Assembly (NCBI RefSeq): GCF_900105055.1
Contig: NZ_FNTA01000004.1
Span: forward strand, 1,178,001-1,242,000
Length of the DNA: 64,000 nt
Reading direction: 5' to 3'
Source: Amycolatopsis lurida
GTDB lineage: Bacteria; Actinomycetota; Actinomycetes; Mycobacteriales; Pseudonocardiaceae
Shown here: piece by piece, positions 1 through 8,623 of the stretch
Layout of the letters: the number at the start of each line of letters is the position of its first letter
Position numbering within the stretch: position 1 is the first letter of the stretch
Notes under the pieces: model-generated
What the model saw: the letters and a program-made list of their open reading frames with translations, nothing else
Databases searched by the model: none
What the model was told of the DNA's origin: nothing
Position numbers and translations under genes: made by a program

Positions 1-35
1 AGGCGCGGCCCGCTCGTCCCGTAGGGTCTTCACCT

Positions 36-1301
36 ATGGAAGGCGACCGACCCGGAGAACCGCAGACGGACCCGAAGACCGGCACCGATGACACCGGTGG
101 ACCGGTCCTCCTGCGTGAGCCCGCCGAGGGCACTCCACCGGTGATCGCCGACGCGACCGCCCTCGCCGAAGCCTGCGCGAAGATCGCCGGCGGCAGCGGG
201 GCCATCGCCGTGGACACCGAACGCGCGTCCGGCTACCGATACTGGCCGAAGGCCTATCTCGTGCAGCTGCGCCGCGAAGGCGCCGGCTCCTTCCTCATCG
301 ACCCCATTCCGCTCGAAGGGCAGCTCGAACCCCTCGCGGAAGTGCTCAACGACGCCGAATGGGTGCTGCACGCGGCCTCGCAGGACCTGCCGTGTCTCGC
401 CGAACTCGACCTGCACCCGAAGAGCCTCTTCGACACCGAACTCGCCGGACGGCTCGCCGGATACGAACGGGTCGCCCTCGGCACCCTCGTCGAACTCCTC
501 CTCGGCTACCAGCTGGAGAAGGGCCACAGCGCCGCCGACTGGTCGAAGCGCCCGCTTCCCGTCGACTGGCTGAACTACGCCGCCCTCGACGTCGAGCTGC
601 TCATCGAGCTGCGGGAGAAGCTCGAAGCCGACTTGGCCGCCCAGGGCAAGCTCGAATGGGCCCAGCAGGAATTCGAGGCCGTCCGCACCGCGCCGCCGCC
701 CGCCCCTCGGGCCGAGCCATGGCGCCGGACGTCCGGCGTGCACAAGATCCGCAGCGCCCGCGGCCTCGCCGCCGTGCGCGAACTGTGGCAGGCGCGTGAC
801 GAGCTCGCCCGCAAACGCGACCGCGCGCCGAGCCGGATCCTGCCCGACAGCGCGATCATCAACGCCGTCACCGCGGACCCGAAGACCGTCGACCAGTTGC
901 AGGCGCTGCCGGTGTTCAGCGGCCGGGTCCAGCGCAAGTACACCGCGAGCTGGCTGCGGCATCTGCAGGCCGCCCGGGCTCTCCCCGCCGACGAACTGCC
1001 GACCCCCGCGCAGCAGACCGACGGACCGCCGCCGGTGAACCGGTGGTCGGACAAGGATCCCGACGCCGCCGCCCGGCTTTCGGCGGCCCGCGCGGCGCTG
1101 TCCGCGATCGCGGAGGACCGGCGGCTCCCGGTGGAGAATCTGCTGCTGCCGGAGCTGGTGCGCCGCACCTGCTGGCGTCCGCCCGCGGATCTGAGCGAGG
1201 ACTCGGTCGCCCAGGTCCTCCGTGACGGCGGTGCCCGCCCGTGGCAGGTCGAGCTGACGGTGGCGGCGCTGAGCAAGGCGCTTCAGGCCACCGCCGCCTG
1301 A
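36..1301 (+). CDS. rnd: Ribonuclease D (HRDC-domain 3'-5' exonuclease)
   Basis: This 421-residue protein is an RNase D-type 3'-5' exoribonuclease, a family that trims structured RNAs and tRNA 3' ends. The DEDDy catalytic set is visible: D60 and E62 in VDTE, D117 in ASQD, and Y181 with D185 in NYAALD. An HRDC nucleic-acid-binding domain follows at about residues 235-315. The ATG is chosen because a TAGGGT -10-like element at 22-27 ends 8 bases upstream and no Shine-Dalgarno is present, so the mRNA is probably leaderless. In mycobacteria rnd lies beside dxs; here about 30 kb of other genes separate them. Identification is secure, the exact start slightly less so. Confidence 0.93.
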   Translation: MEGDRPGEPQTDPKTGTDDTGGPVLLREPAEGTPPVIADATALAEACAKIAGGSGAIAVDTERASGYRYWPKAYLVQLRREGAGSFLIDPIPLEGQLEPLAEVLNDAEWVLHAASQDLPCLAELDLHPKSLFDTELAGRLAGYERVALGTLVELLLGYQLEKGHSAADWSKRPLPVDWLNYAALDVELLIELREKLEADLAAQGKLEWAQQEFEAVRTAPPPAPRAEPWRRTSGVHKIRSARGLAAVRELWQARDELARKRDRAPSRILPDSAIINAVTADPKTVDQLQALPVFSGRVQRKYTASWLRHLQAARALPADELPTPAQQTDGPPPVNRWSDKDPDAAARLSAARAALSAIAEDRRLPVENLLLPELVRRTCWRPPADLSEDSVAQVLRDGGARPWQVELTVAALSKALQATAA

Positions 1302-1308
1302 CCCGGCT

Positions 1309-1965
1309 TCAGCCCTCCAACAGGTCCCGCGCGGCTTCGCGCAGCGCGGTGTCCGGTTCCCCGAGACCAGTGAGCCTCAGCACGCCGTCGGCCCCTTCGA
1401 CGGCGTGCGCCTCGACGTCCAGATCCGGCTGGTCACGCCGGACGATCGCGATGCTCTCGACGAGCCCGAACACGAGATCGGTCCGGATGCCGCGAAGGTC
1501 ACCGGGGACGCCGGCCGCCGCGACGAGCGAGCCGTAGACGCGTTTGAGTTCCGCCCGCTCCGCCCGGAAGCGGGCCAGCCGCGGCGACGAGATCTCGGGC
1601 AGCAGGTACAGGGCGCCGAGGTTGTGCCGCGCGCTGCCGAGCAGATGGATGTCCGCGTAGGCCAGCGCCCACAGCCGCGTGCCGACCGGCGCGAGCTTGG
1701 CCGAAAGCCCGCCCGCGACGTCCAGTGACGGCCGGACGGTGTCCTCCAGCAGCGCCGCGAGAATGTCCTCTTTGGACGGAAAGTGGTAGTAGAGCGACGC
1801 CTGGCGCAGTCCGGCGCGTTCGGCGATGGCCCGCGTGGTCGTCGCCGCGTACCCGGCGCCGGTGAACAGCTCCCCCGCCGCGTCCAGGACGGCGAGCCTC
1901 GCCTCCCGCTTGCTCGCGGCCGCGCCGCTGGCTCTCGGCCTGCCCACCCCGGTCGTTTTCGTCAT
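1309..1965 (-). CDS. TetR-family transcriptional regulator
   Basis: This 218-residue protein has an N-terminal TetR helix-turn-helix at about residues 20-70 (AGYAATTTRAIAERAG, then ASLYYHFPSKEDIL) and a variable ligand-binding helical domain. It is divergent from the permease and urea/guanidine carboxylase operon that starts at 2144. The 178-base gap between them contains a near-palindrome at 2024-2041 that would suit a TetR dimer. Regulation of the operon and of itself is inferred from this arrangement; the ligand is unknown. The stop lies 7 bases from the rnd stop, so the two genes are convergent. Confidence 0.88.
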   Translation of the reverse strand: MTKTTGVGRPRASGAAASKREARLAVLDAAGELFTGAGYAATTTRAIAERAGLRQASLYYHFPSKEDILAALLEDTVRPSLDVAGGLSAKLAPVGTRLWALAYADIHLLGSARHNLGALYLLPEISSPRLARFRAERAELKRVYGSLVAAAGVPGDLRGIRTDLVFGLVESIAIVRRDQPDLDVEAHAVEGADGVLRLTGLGEPDTALREAARDLLEG

Positions 1966-2023
1966 CTATCCGATCCTGCCATTTCTCCGCGAAGATCTTT
2001 GTTACGTCCGGCGGTCGGCCCAG

Positions 2024-2041
2024 GTTACCGAATCCGGTATC
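2024..2041. promoter_or_regulatory. Candidate TetR operator
   Basis: The 18-base sequence GTTACCGAATCCGGTATC matches its own reverse complement at 14 of 18 positions, with a TACCG/CGGTA core. It lies between the divergent TetR gene and the permease operon. The size and place fit a TetR dimer site; binding is inferred. Confidence 0.5.
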
Positions 2042-2143
2042 TGTTAACACCGCGCTTACCCGGCGGAGATCGGAAGGATCCCGCACGCGCTTAATTTCGG
2101 TCAGCCGATCGAAATCCGGCCCTTGAGACAGGAGCCTCCGCAA

Positions 2144-3610
2144 ATGCCTTCCGAAGACCTTTCCGCCTTCGGGTACCGCCAAGAACTCCGCCGGACACTG
2201 GGCGGTTTCTCCGCCTTCGCCGCCGGTTTCTCCTTCGTTTCCATCCTGACCACGGTGTTCCAGCTGTTCGCCTTCGGCTATTCCTTCGGCGACACGCTCT
2301 TCTTCTGGACCTGGCCGCTGGTGATCGCCGGGCAATTGCTCGTCGCGCTCAACTTCGCCGAACTCGCCGCCCGATTCCCGCTGGCCGGCTCGGTTTACCA
2401 GTGGGCGAAACACCTCTCCCCCGGATTCGCGGGGTGGCTCGCCGGCTGGATGATGCTGGTGGGCTGCGTGGTGGCGCTCGCCGGTGCCGCGATCGCGCTC
2501 CAGGTCGTCCTCCCGTCGGTCTGGAGCGGGTTCCAGCTCGTCGGCGGGGATCCGGCGATCACCTCCCCGACCGGCGCCAGCAACGCGGTCCTGCTCGGCA
2601 CCCTGCTGATCGTCCTCACCACCGCGATCAACGCGGGCGGCGTGCGGCTGATGGCGCGGATCAACGACATCGGAGTCGGGGCCGAACTCGTCGGCGTGCT
2701 CGTGCTGATCATCGGTCTCGCGCTGTTCGCCGTCCGCGGCCCGCAGGTCGTGCTCCAGCCCGCCGGCGAAAGCCCGGGAGCCGGTGGTGTCCTCGCTTCG
2801 GCACTGATGGCGGCTTACGTTCTGTACGGCTTCGATACCGCCGCCTCCGTCGCCGAGGAGACCAAGGACGCCCGCCGCATCGCGCCGCGCGCCGTCCTAC
2901 GCGCGCTGTTGATCTCCGGGGTCGGCGGGCTCGCCGTCGTCATCACCGCGCTGATGGCGGCACCGAGCCTGACCGACGGGCAACTCGCGGGGAAAGGCCT
3001 GCCGTACGTGATCACGGCCGTCTTCGGCGACACGCTCGGCCGGATCTTCCTCGCCGACGTCGCGATCGCGGTCGTCGTCTGCACCCTGACCATCCAGACC
3101 GGCACCGTCCGGCTGATCTACTCGATGGCCCGCGACGGCGCGCTCCCCGGCGCCAGGAGGCTTTCGGCGGTCAACGCCCGCACCGGCACGCCGATCGCGC
3201 CCGCGGTGCTTTCCGGGATGCTCGCCATCGGGCTCCTGCTGCTGAATCTGGGAAATCCGACGATCTTCAGCACCATCACCGGCACTTCGGTGGTCGTGGT
3301 CTACCTCGCCTATCTCCTGGTGACCGGGCCACTGCTGATCCGGCGCCGCCAAGGCCGGTTCAGCGCCGAACCCGGCCATTTCTCCCTGGGACGATGGGCT
3401 ATTCCGGTCAACATCGCGGCAGTAGGGTACGGCGCGATGATGATCGTCAACATCGCTTGGCCACGAGCCGAGATCTACGACCTGGCGGGCACCGGTTCCG
3501 TCTGGGTCCTGTTGTTCCCGATCGAGTTCGTCGGCGCCGCGCTGCTCACCGGCTACCTCTGCTGGCGCCGCCGCTCCGCGCTCACCACGGTTCCCGTCCC
3601 CGCGACCTGA
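2144..3610 (+). CDS. APC-superfamily permease of the urea/guanidine carboxylase operon
   Basis: This 488-residue protein is an amino acid/polyamine/organocation permease with about 12 hydrophobic segments. It begins with a short cytoplasmic stretch containing GYRQELRRTLGGFSAF, typical of the subfamily, which also occurs in the paralogue at 35032. The ATG at 2144 is preferred over a TTG at 2123 because ACAGGAG sits just upstream of it. It is the first gene of an operon with two DUF1989 proteins, a biotin carboxylase and allophanate hydrolase, so it probably imports their substrate or a related nitrogen compound. The substrate cannot be read from the sequence; guanidine, urea or an amine are all possible. 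Confidence 0.85.
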   Translation: MPSEDLSAFGYRQELRRTLGGFSAFAAGFSFVSILTTVFQLFAFGYSFGDTLFFWTWPLVIAGQLLVALNFAELAARFPLAGSVYQWAKHLSPGFAGWLAGWMMLVGCVVALAGAAIALQVVLPSVWSGFQLVGGDPAITSPTGASNAVLLGTLLIVLTTAINAGGVRLMARINDIGVGAELVGVLVLIIGLALFAVRGPQVVLQPAGESPGAGGVLASALMAAYVLYGFDTAASVAEETKDARRIAPRAVLRALLISGVGGLAVVITALMAAPSLTDGQLAGKGLPYVITAVFGDTLGRIFLADVAIAVVVCTLTIQTGTVRLIYSMARDGALPGARRLSAVNARTGTPIAPAVLSGMLAIGLLLLNLGNPTIFSTITGTSVVVVYLAYLLVTGPLLIRRRQGRFSAEPGHFSLGRWAIPVNIAAVGYGAMMIVNIAWPRAEIYDLAGTGSVWVLLFPIEFVGAALLTGYLCWRRRSALTTVPVPAT

Positions 3611-3621
3611 AGGAAGGTTCC

Positions 3622-4455
3622 ATGAGCACGACATCGACCACGTACGGCGCTCGCGACCACGCCCGCGCCCAAGCGGGCACGGTGGCCGAAGCGATGCCCG
3701 CCATCCCCGCGGCCGGCTGGCCGGATCCGCCGCCCGGGATCGACCCGGCGAAGCTGGTCTGGGCCGAGACCGTCGCCGGTGGTGGCTATACCCACAAGGT
3801 CCTCGCCCGCGGCACCGAGTTGCGGCTGACCGACGTCGAGGGCGACGCCTGCGCGCATCTGCTGCTGTTCAACGCCGACCAGCCCTGGGAGCGGCTGAAC
3901 GTCGCCGACACGGTGAAGGTCCAGTGGAACGCCTATCTCGGCGAGGCGATCGCGCTGCTTTCGGACCAGGCGCGGGTGCTCGCGACCGTCGTCACCGACG
4001 AGAGCGGCAAGCACGACGCCCTCTGCGGAACGTCCACTGTGGACGGAAACGCCGAGCGCTACGGGGACGGGAGCCCGCAGGGCGATTCGCCGTCGGGGAA
4101 CGCGCTGTTCACCCTCGCCGCCGCCAAACACGGCCTCACCCCGCGCGATCTGCCGCCGAGCCTGTCCTTCTTCCAGGGCGTGCACGTGGAGGCCGACGGC
4201 GGGCTGACCTTCACCGGCTCGGCGGGCGCCGGCAGATCCGTGGTGCTGCGCACGGAACTCCCGGTGGTCGTCCTCATCGCCAACGTGGCGCATCCGCTCG
4301 ACCCCCGTCCGGACTACACGGTCACCCCGTTGCGCGTCCTCGCCCAGCGCTCCGCGCCGTCCACTCCGGACAGTCCTGAATGGACGGCTTCGCCCGAGGC
4401 GCAGCGCGCCTTCGAGAACACCGCCGATTACCTCACCGCAAGGGGCCTGGCATGA
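3622..4455 (+). CDS. cgdA: DUF1989 protein, urea carboxylase-associated protein 1 (CgdA-like)
   Basis: This 277-residue protein belongs to DUF1989, known as urea amidolyase-associated protein 1. In characterised guanidine-degrading bacteria the two DUF1989 proteins form carboxyguanidine deiminase (CgdAB), which turns carboxyguanidine into allophanate and ammonia. The family segment EGDACAHLLLFN and a conserved HDALCGTSTVDG region with Cys and His are visible. The ATG follows AAGGAAGG at 3610-3617, 11 bases after the permease stop. Its stop overlaps the start of the next gene (ATGA), consistent with a two-subunit enzyme. The symbol rests on family and context, not on a test of activity. Confidence 0.8.
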   Translation: MSTTSTTYGARDHARAQAGTVAEAMPAIPAAGWPDPPPGIDPAKLVWAETVAGGGYTHKVLARGTELRLTDVEGDACAHLLLFNADQPWERLNVADTVKVQWNAYLGEAIALLSDQARVLATVVTDESGKHDALCGTSTVDGNAERYGDGSPQGDSPSGNALFTLAAAKHGLTPRDLPPSLSFFQGVHVEADGGLTFTGSAGAGRSVVLRTELPVVVLIANVAHPLDPRPDYTVTPLRVLAQRSAPSTPDSPEWTASPEAQRAFENTADYLTARGLA

Positions 4456-5063
4456 CGATCATCTCCGACACCGAGGTCGCCGCGCGGGCGCCGTACTCCA
4501 CCGTGCTCCGCGAGGGCGAGACGCTCGCGATCATCGATCTCGGCGGCAACCAGGCCGTCGACTTCCTCTGCTACGACGCCGCCGACACGGCGAAGAGATA
4601 CAGCGCGGCCGCCACGATCACCGCGCAGCGCAACATCTTCCTCACCACCGGCAGCGTCCTGCGCACCGGCGAGGGCGCGCCGCTGCTGACCGTCGTCGAA
4701 GACACCTGCGGACGGCACGACACGATCGGCGGCGCCTGCAGCAAGGAGTCGAACAGCCTCCGCTACGGCCAGCACACGCGGTACCAGCACGCCTGCGTCG
4801 AGAATTTCCTGACCGAAGGCGCCAAATGGGGCCTCGGCAAACGGGATCTGGTCAGCAACGTCAACTGGTACATGAACGTGCCGGTGGAACAGGACGGCAC
4901 ACTCGGCATCGTCGACGGCATCTCGGCACCCGGCCTGGAGGTCAAGCTGCGCGCCGAAACCGACGTGCTCGTGCTGGTGTCGAACTGCCCGCAGATCAAC
5001 AACCCGTGCAACGGCTTCGACCCGACGCCGGTCCGGATGATCGTCACCGGCGGTGACGCGTGA
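4452..5063 (+). CDS. cgdB: DUF1989 protein, urea carboxylase-associated protein 2 (CgdB-like)
   Basis: This 203-residue protein is the second DUF1989 member and probable partner of the preceding one in a carboxyguanidine deiminase. It shows the family segments LGGNQAVDFLCYDA and EDTCGRHDTIGGACSKE, the latter rich in potential metal ligands (Cys, His, Asp). The start at 4452 overlaps the upstream stop as ATGA, and the stop overlaps the next start as GTGA, so the three proteins are likely made in balanced amounts. The two DUF1989 genes share the fold but differ in length (277 against 203), as usual for this pair. Confidence 0.82.
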   Translation: MTIISDTEVAARAPYSTVLREGETLAIIDLGGNQAVDFLCYDAADTAKRYSAAATITAQRNIFLTTGSVLRTGEGAPLLTVVEDTCGRHDTIGGACSKESNSLRYGQHTRYQHACVENFLTEGAKWGLGKRDLVSNVNWYMNVPVEQDGTLGIVDGISAPGLEVKLRAETDVLVLVSNCPQINNPCNGFDPTPVRMIVTGGDA

Positions 5064-8000
5064 AGCTGCTCGTCGCCAACCGGGGGGAAATCGCGGTCCG
5101 CGTCATCCGGACCGCAAGGGAGATGGGCATTCCGACGGTCGCCGTCTACTCCGACGCCGACCGTACGGCCGCGCACGTACGGCTTGCCGACGAAGCCGTC
5201 CGGCTCGGCCCGGCACCGGCGAGGGAGAGCTACCTCCTCGCCGACGCCATCATCGAAGCCGCGTTGAAGACCGGGGCGGACACCATCCACCCGGGTTACG
5301 GCTTCCTGTCCGAGGACGCCGCTTTCGCCAGGGCGGTGGAAGCGGCCGGAATCCGGTTCGCCGGACCGGCGGCGGACCATCTCGAAGTCTTCGGCAGCAA
5401 GCACACCGCGCGGACGAAGGCCACCGAGGCCGGTGTCCCGATGCTGCCCGGCACCGGGTTGCTGGACACCCTGGCCGACGCCGAAGCGGCGGCCGCCGAG
5501 GTCGGCTATCCGGTGATGCTCAAGGCCACCGGCGGTGGCGGCGGGATCGGCATGCGTGCCTGCGCGTCCGCCGTCGAACTGCGCGACGCCTGGGAAGCGG
5601 TGCAGAGCATCGCGGCCAAGAACTTCTCGACCCCGGGCGTGTTCCTGGAACGGCTCGTGACCCGCGCGCGGCACGTCGAGGTCCAGGTGTTCGGTGACGG
5701 CGCGGGCAAGGTACTGGCGCTCGGCACGCGGGACTGCACCTTGCAGCGGCGTAACCAGAAGGTGCTCGAAGAGTGCCCCGCACCGGGCCTGCCCGAAGCG
5801 GTGCGGGAGAAGCTGGTCTCGTCGGCCGTCGACCTCTGCGCATCCGTGCATTACCGGTCGGCCGGGACGGTCGAGTTCATCTACGACCCGGACCGTGAAG
5901 AGGCCGCGTTCCTCGAAGTGAACACGCGGCTGCAGGTCGAGCATCCGGTCACCGAAGCGGTGTACGGGATCGACCTCGTCGCGTGGATGCTCCGGCTCGC
6001 CGACGGCGACACCGGGATGTTCACGACCACGCCGTCGCCGCGGGGGCACGCCGTCGAGGCCCGGGTCTACGCCGAGGACCCGGCCGCCGGGCACCGGCCG
6101 AGCGCGGGCCTGCTGACCCGCGCGGACTTCCCCGAAGGCGTCCGAGTCGACACCTGGGTCGAGGCCGGGGCGACCGTGACGACGCATTACGACCCGTTGC
6201 TCGCCAAGGTGATCACCGTCGGCGCCGACCGGGACGAGGCACTGGCCGCACTGCGCGCCGCACTCGGCGAAAGCCGGGTCGACGGCGTCCGGACGAACCT
6301 CGGCCAGCTGCGCGCGGTCGCCGCCGATCAGCGGCTGCGCGACGTCGGCCACGACACCGCGACGCTGGACACGATCGCCGATCCCGAGCCGCGGATCGAG
6401 GTCCTGCGGGGCGGCACGATGACCACCGTCCAGGACTGGCCGGGGCGGCTGGGCTTCTGGCACGTGGGGGTGCCGCCGAACGGGCCGATGGACGATCTGT
6501 CCCTGCGGCTGGGCAACCGCGCGCTGGGCAATCCCGAAGGCGCGGCCGGCCTGGAGTGCACTGTGGACGGTGTCTCCCTGCGATTCACCGAAGACGCAAT
6601 CGTTTGCGTCACCGGATCGCCGTCACCGGTGACCGTCGACGGTTCACCCGTCCCCCAATGGGCGCCGATCGAGGTCCCCGCCGGTGGCGTGCTCGACGTC
6701 GGCACCGGGACCGCCGGGCTCCGCGCGTACGTGCTCGTCCGCGGCGGGATCGACGTGCCGGACTTCCTGGGCAGCGCGGCGACGTTCACCCTCGGCGGCT
6801 TCGGCGGGCATGGCGGCCGCGCGCTGGCGACCGGTGATGTCCTCTCCCCCGGTCCGGAACCGGGGCACGCCACCGGTCCGGTCCCCGAAGCCGAACGCCC
6901 GGTTTTCGCGGCACACTGGGAGATCGGCGCGGCCGAGGGACCGCACGCCGCGCCGGAGTTCTTCACCCGGGAGGACGTCGAGACGTTCTACGCCACGGAC
7001 TGGGAAGTGCACTTCAACTCCGCGCGGACCGGCGTCCGGCTCGTCGGGCCCCGGCCACGCTGGGCGAGGGAGGACGGCGGCGAGGCGGGTTTGCATCCGT
7101 CGAACATCCACGACACGCCGTACGCGATCGGCGCCGTCGACTACACCGGCGACCTGCCGATCCTGCTGGGCCCGGACGGGCCGAGCCTCGGCGGTTTCGT
7201 CTGCCCGGCGACCGTCGTGACCGGGCAGCGCTGGAAACTCGGCCAGCTGCGGCCGGGCGACACCGTGCGGTTCGTGCCGATCACCCTCGAGCACGCCGGC
7301 GCGTTGCATGACGAACCGGCCAAGGCGGTCAAGGCGAGCCGGACACCGATCGACGACGGTGGCATCCTCGGCCGCCTGTCCACATCGGACGAAAACCCCG
7401 AGGTCACCTACCGGCGCAGCGGCGACGACAACCTGCTGATCGAGTACGGGCCGATGAAACTCGACCTGGCCCTGCGGATGCGGGTCCATGCCCTGGCCGA
7501 CAGGCTGGCCACGGAAGGGCACGACGGCGTCGTCGACTTGACGCCGGGCATCCGCTCGCTGCAGGTGCACGTCGACCCGGACGTGCTGCCGGTGCCGAAA
7601 CTGCTCGGCCTCGTGCAGGAGGTGGAGCACGATCTGCCGCGCACCGCCGAGCTCGTGGTGCCGAGCCGGACCGTGCGGCTGCCGTTGTCGTGGGACGACC
7701 CGGCGACGCGCGAGGCGATCGAGCGGTACATGGCGGGCGTACGCGACGACGCGCCGTGGTGCCCGTGGAACATCGAGTTCATCCGGCGGGTCAACGGTCT
7801 GTCCAGTGTGGACGACGTCTACCGCACGGTCTTCGACGCGGAGTACCTGGTGCTCGGCCTCGGCGACGTCTACCTCGGCGCGCCGGTGGCCACTCCCCTG
7901 GACCCGCGGCACCGGCTGGTCACCACGAAGTACAACCCGGCGCGGACCTGGACCGCGGAGAACTCGGTCGGCATCGGCGGCTCGTATCTGTGCATCTACG

Positions 8001-8623
8001 GGATGGAAGGCCCCGGCGGGTATCAGTTCGTCGGGCGGACCGTCCAGGTGTGGAGCGGCTGGCGGCAACGCGGGTCGTTCGAACCGGGTTCGCCGTGGCT
8101 GCTGCGCTTCTTCGACCGGATCTCGTGGTACCCGGTGACCGCGGAGGAGTTGCTCGACCTTCGGGCTCGGAGTTCGGCGGGAGAACTGGACCTCGACATC
8201 ACCGACGGCGAGTTCGCGCTGGCCGACCACGAGCGGTTCCTGGCCGACAACGCCGCCGACATCGCCGCGTTCCGGGCGAAGCAGAGCGCGGCGTTCGAGG
8301 CGGAACGGCAGGCCTGGGCGGCGGCGGGCGAATTCGACCCGCGACCGGAACCCGTCGGGGCGAAAGTCCCGACCACGAAGGTCGAGGCGCCGCCCGGTGG
8401 GCACGTCGTCGAGGCACCGTTCGCCGCGACCGTGTGGCGAGTGGACGTCGAGCCCGGCAAGAAGGTCGGCGCGGCGGAGACGCTGGTGATCCTCGAAGCG
8501 ATGAAGACCGAGGCGCGGATCCCCGCGCCCGCCGCCGGGGAGGTCGTCGAGGTGCTCGTCTCCCCCGGTGATCAGGTCGCCCCCGGCACGCCGCTGGTGG
8601 TACTGGGAAGGAGCGCGGGATGA
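5060..8623 (+). CDS. Biotin-dependent urea/guanidine carboxylase
   Basis: This 1187-residue enzyme performs ATP- and bicarbonate-dependent carboxylation of urea or guanidine. Domains in order are biotin carboxylase N-terminal (about 1-115, starting KLLVANRGEIAVRV), ATP-grasp (about 115-325), biotin carboxylase C-terminal (about 335-440), an AHS2/KipA-like domain (about 475-760), an AHS1/KipI-like domain (about 780-990), a carboxyltransferase region with CIYGMEGPGGYQFVGRT, and a C-terminal biotinyl domain whose EAMKTE places biotin on K1149. The GTG start overlaps the upstream stop and the 3' end overlaps the next start, so it is embedded in the operon. The presence of both DUF1989 partners favours guanidine as substrate; the sequence alone does not settle urea against guanidine. 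Confidence 0.92.
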   Translation: MKLLVANRGEIAVRVIRTAREMGIPTVAVYSDADRTAAHVRLADEAVRLGPAPARESYLLADAIIEAALKTGADTIHPGYGFLSEDAAFARAVEAAGIRFAGPAADHLEVFGSKHTARTKATEAGVPMLPGTGLLDTLADAEAAAAEVGYPVMLKATGGGGGIGMRACASAVELRDAWEAVQSIAAKNFSTPGVFLERLVTRARHVEVQVFGDGAGKVLALGTRDCTLQRRNQKVLEECPAPGLPEAVREKLVSSAVDLCASVHYRSAGTVEFIYDPDREEAAFLEVNTRLQVEHPVTEAVYGIDLVAWMLRLADGDTGMFTTTPSPRGHAVEARVYAEDPAAGHRPSAGLLTRADFPEGVRVDTWVEAGATVTTHYDPLLAKVITVGADRDEALAALRAALGESRVDGVRTNLGQLRAVAADQRLRDVGHDTATLDTIADPEPRIEVLRGGTMTTVQDWPGRLGFWHVGVPPNGPMDDLSLRLGNRALGNPEGAAGLECTVDGVSLRFTEDAIVCVTGSPSPVTVDGSPVPQWAPIEVPAGGVLDVGTGTAGLRAYVLVRGGIDVPDFLGSAATFTLGGFGGHGGRALATGDVLSPGPEPGHATGPVPEAERPVFAAHWEIGAAEGPHAAPEFFTREDVETFYATDWEVHFNSARTGVRLVGPRPRWAREDGGEAGLHPSNIHDTPYAIGAVDYTGDLPILLGPDGPSLGGFVCPATVVTGQRWKLGQLRPGDTVRFVPITLEHAGALHDEPAKAVKASRTPIDDGGILGRLSTSDENPEVTYRRSGDDNLLIEYGPMKLDLALRMRVHALADRLATEGHDGVVDLTPGIRSLQVHVDPDVLPVPKLLGLVQEVEHDLPRTAELVVPSRTVRLPLSWDDPATREAIERYMAGVRDDAPWCPWNIEFIRRVNGLSSVDDVYRTVFDAEYLVLGLGDVYLGAPVATPLDPRHRLVTTKYNPARTWTAENSVGIGGSYLCIYGMEGPGGYQFVGRTVQVWSGWRQRGSFEPGSPWLLRFFDRISWYPVTAEELLDLRARSSAGELDLDITDGEFALADHERFLADNAADIAAFRAKQSAAFEAERQAWAAAGEFDPRPEPVGAKVPTTKVEAPPGGHVVEAPFAATVWRVDVEPGKKVGAAETLVILEAMKTEARIPAPAAGEVVEVLVSPGDQVAPGTPLVVLGRSAG

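Noticed and set aside
1966-2143. Guanidine riboswitch in the leader of the carboxylase operon
   Set aside because: I found no recognisable ykkC, mini-ykkC or guanidine-III motif; the palindrome at 2024 fits a protein operator better. A covariance search would decide.
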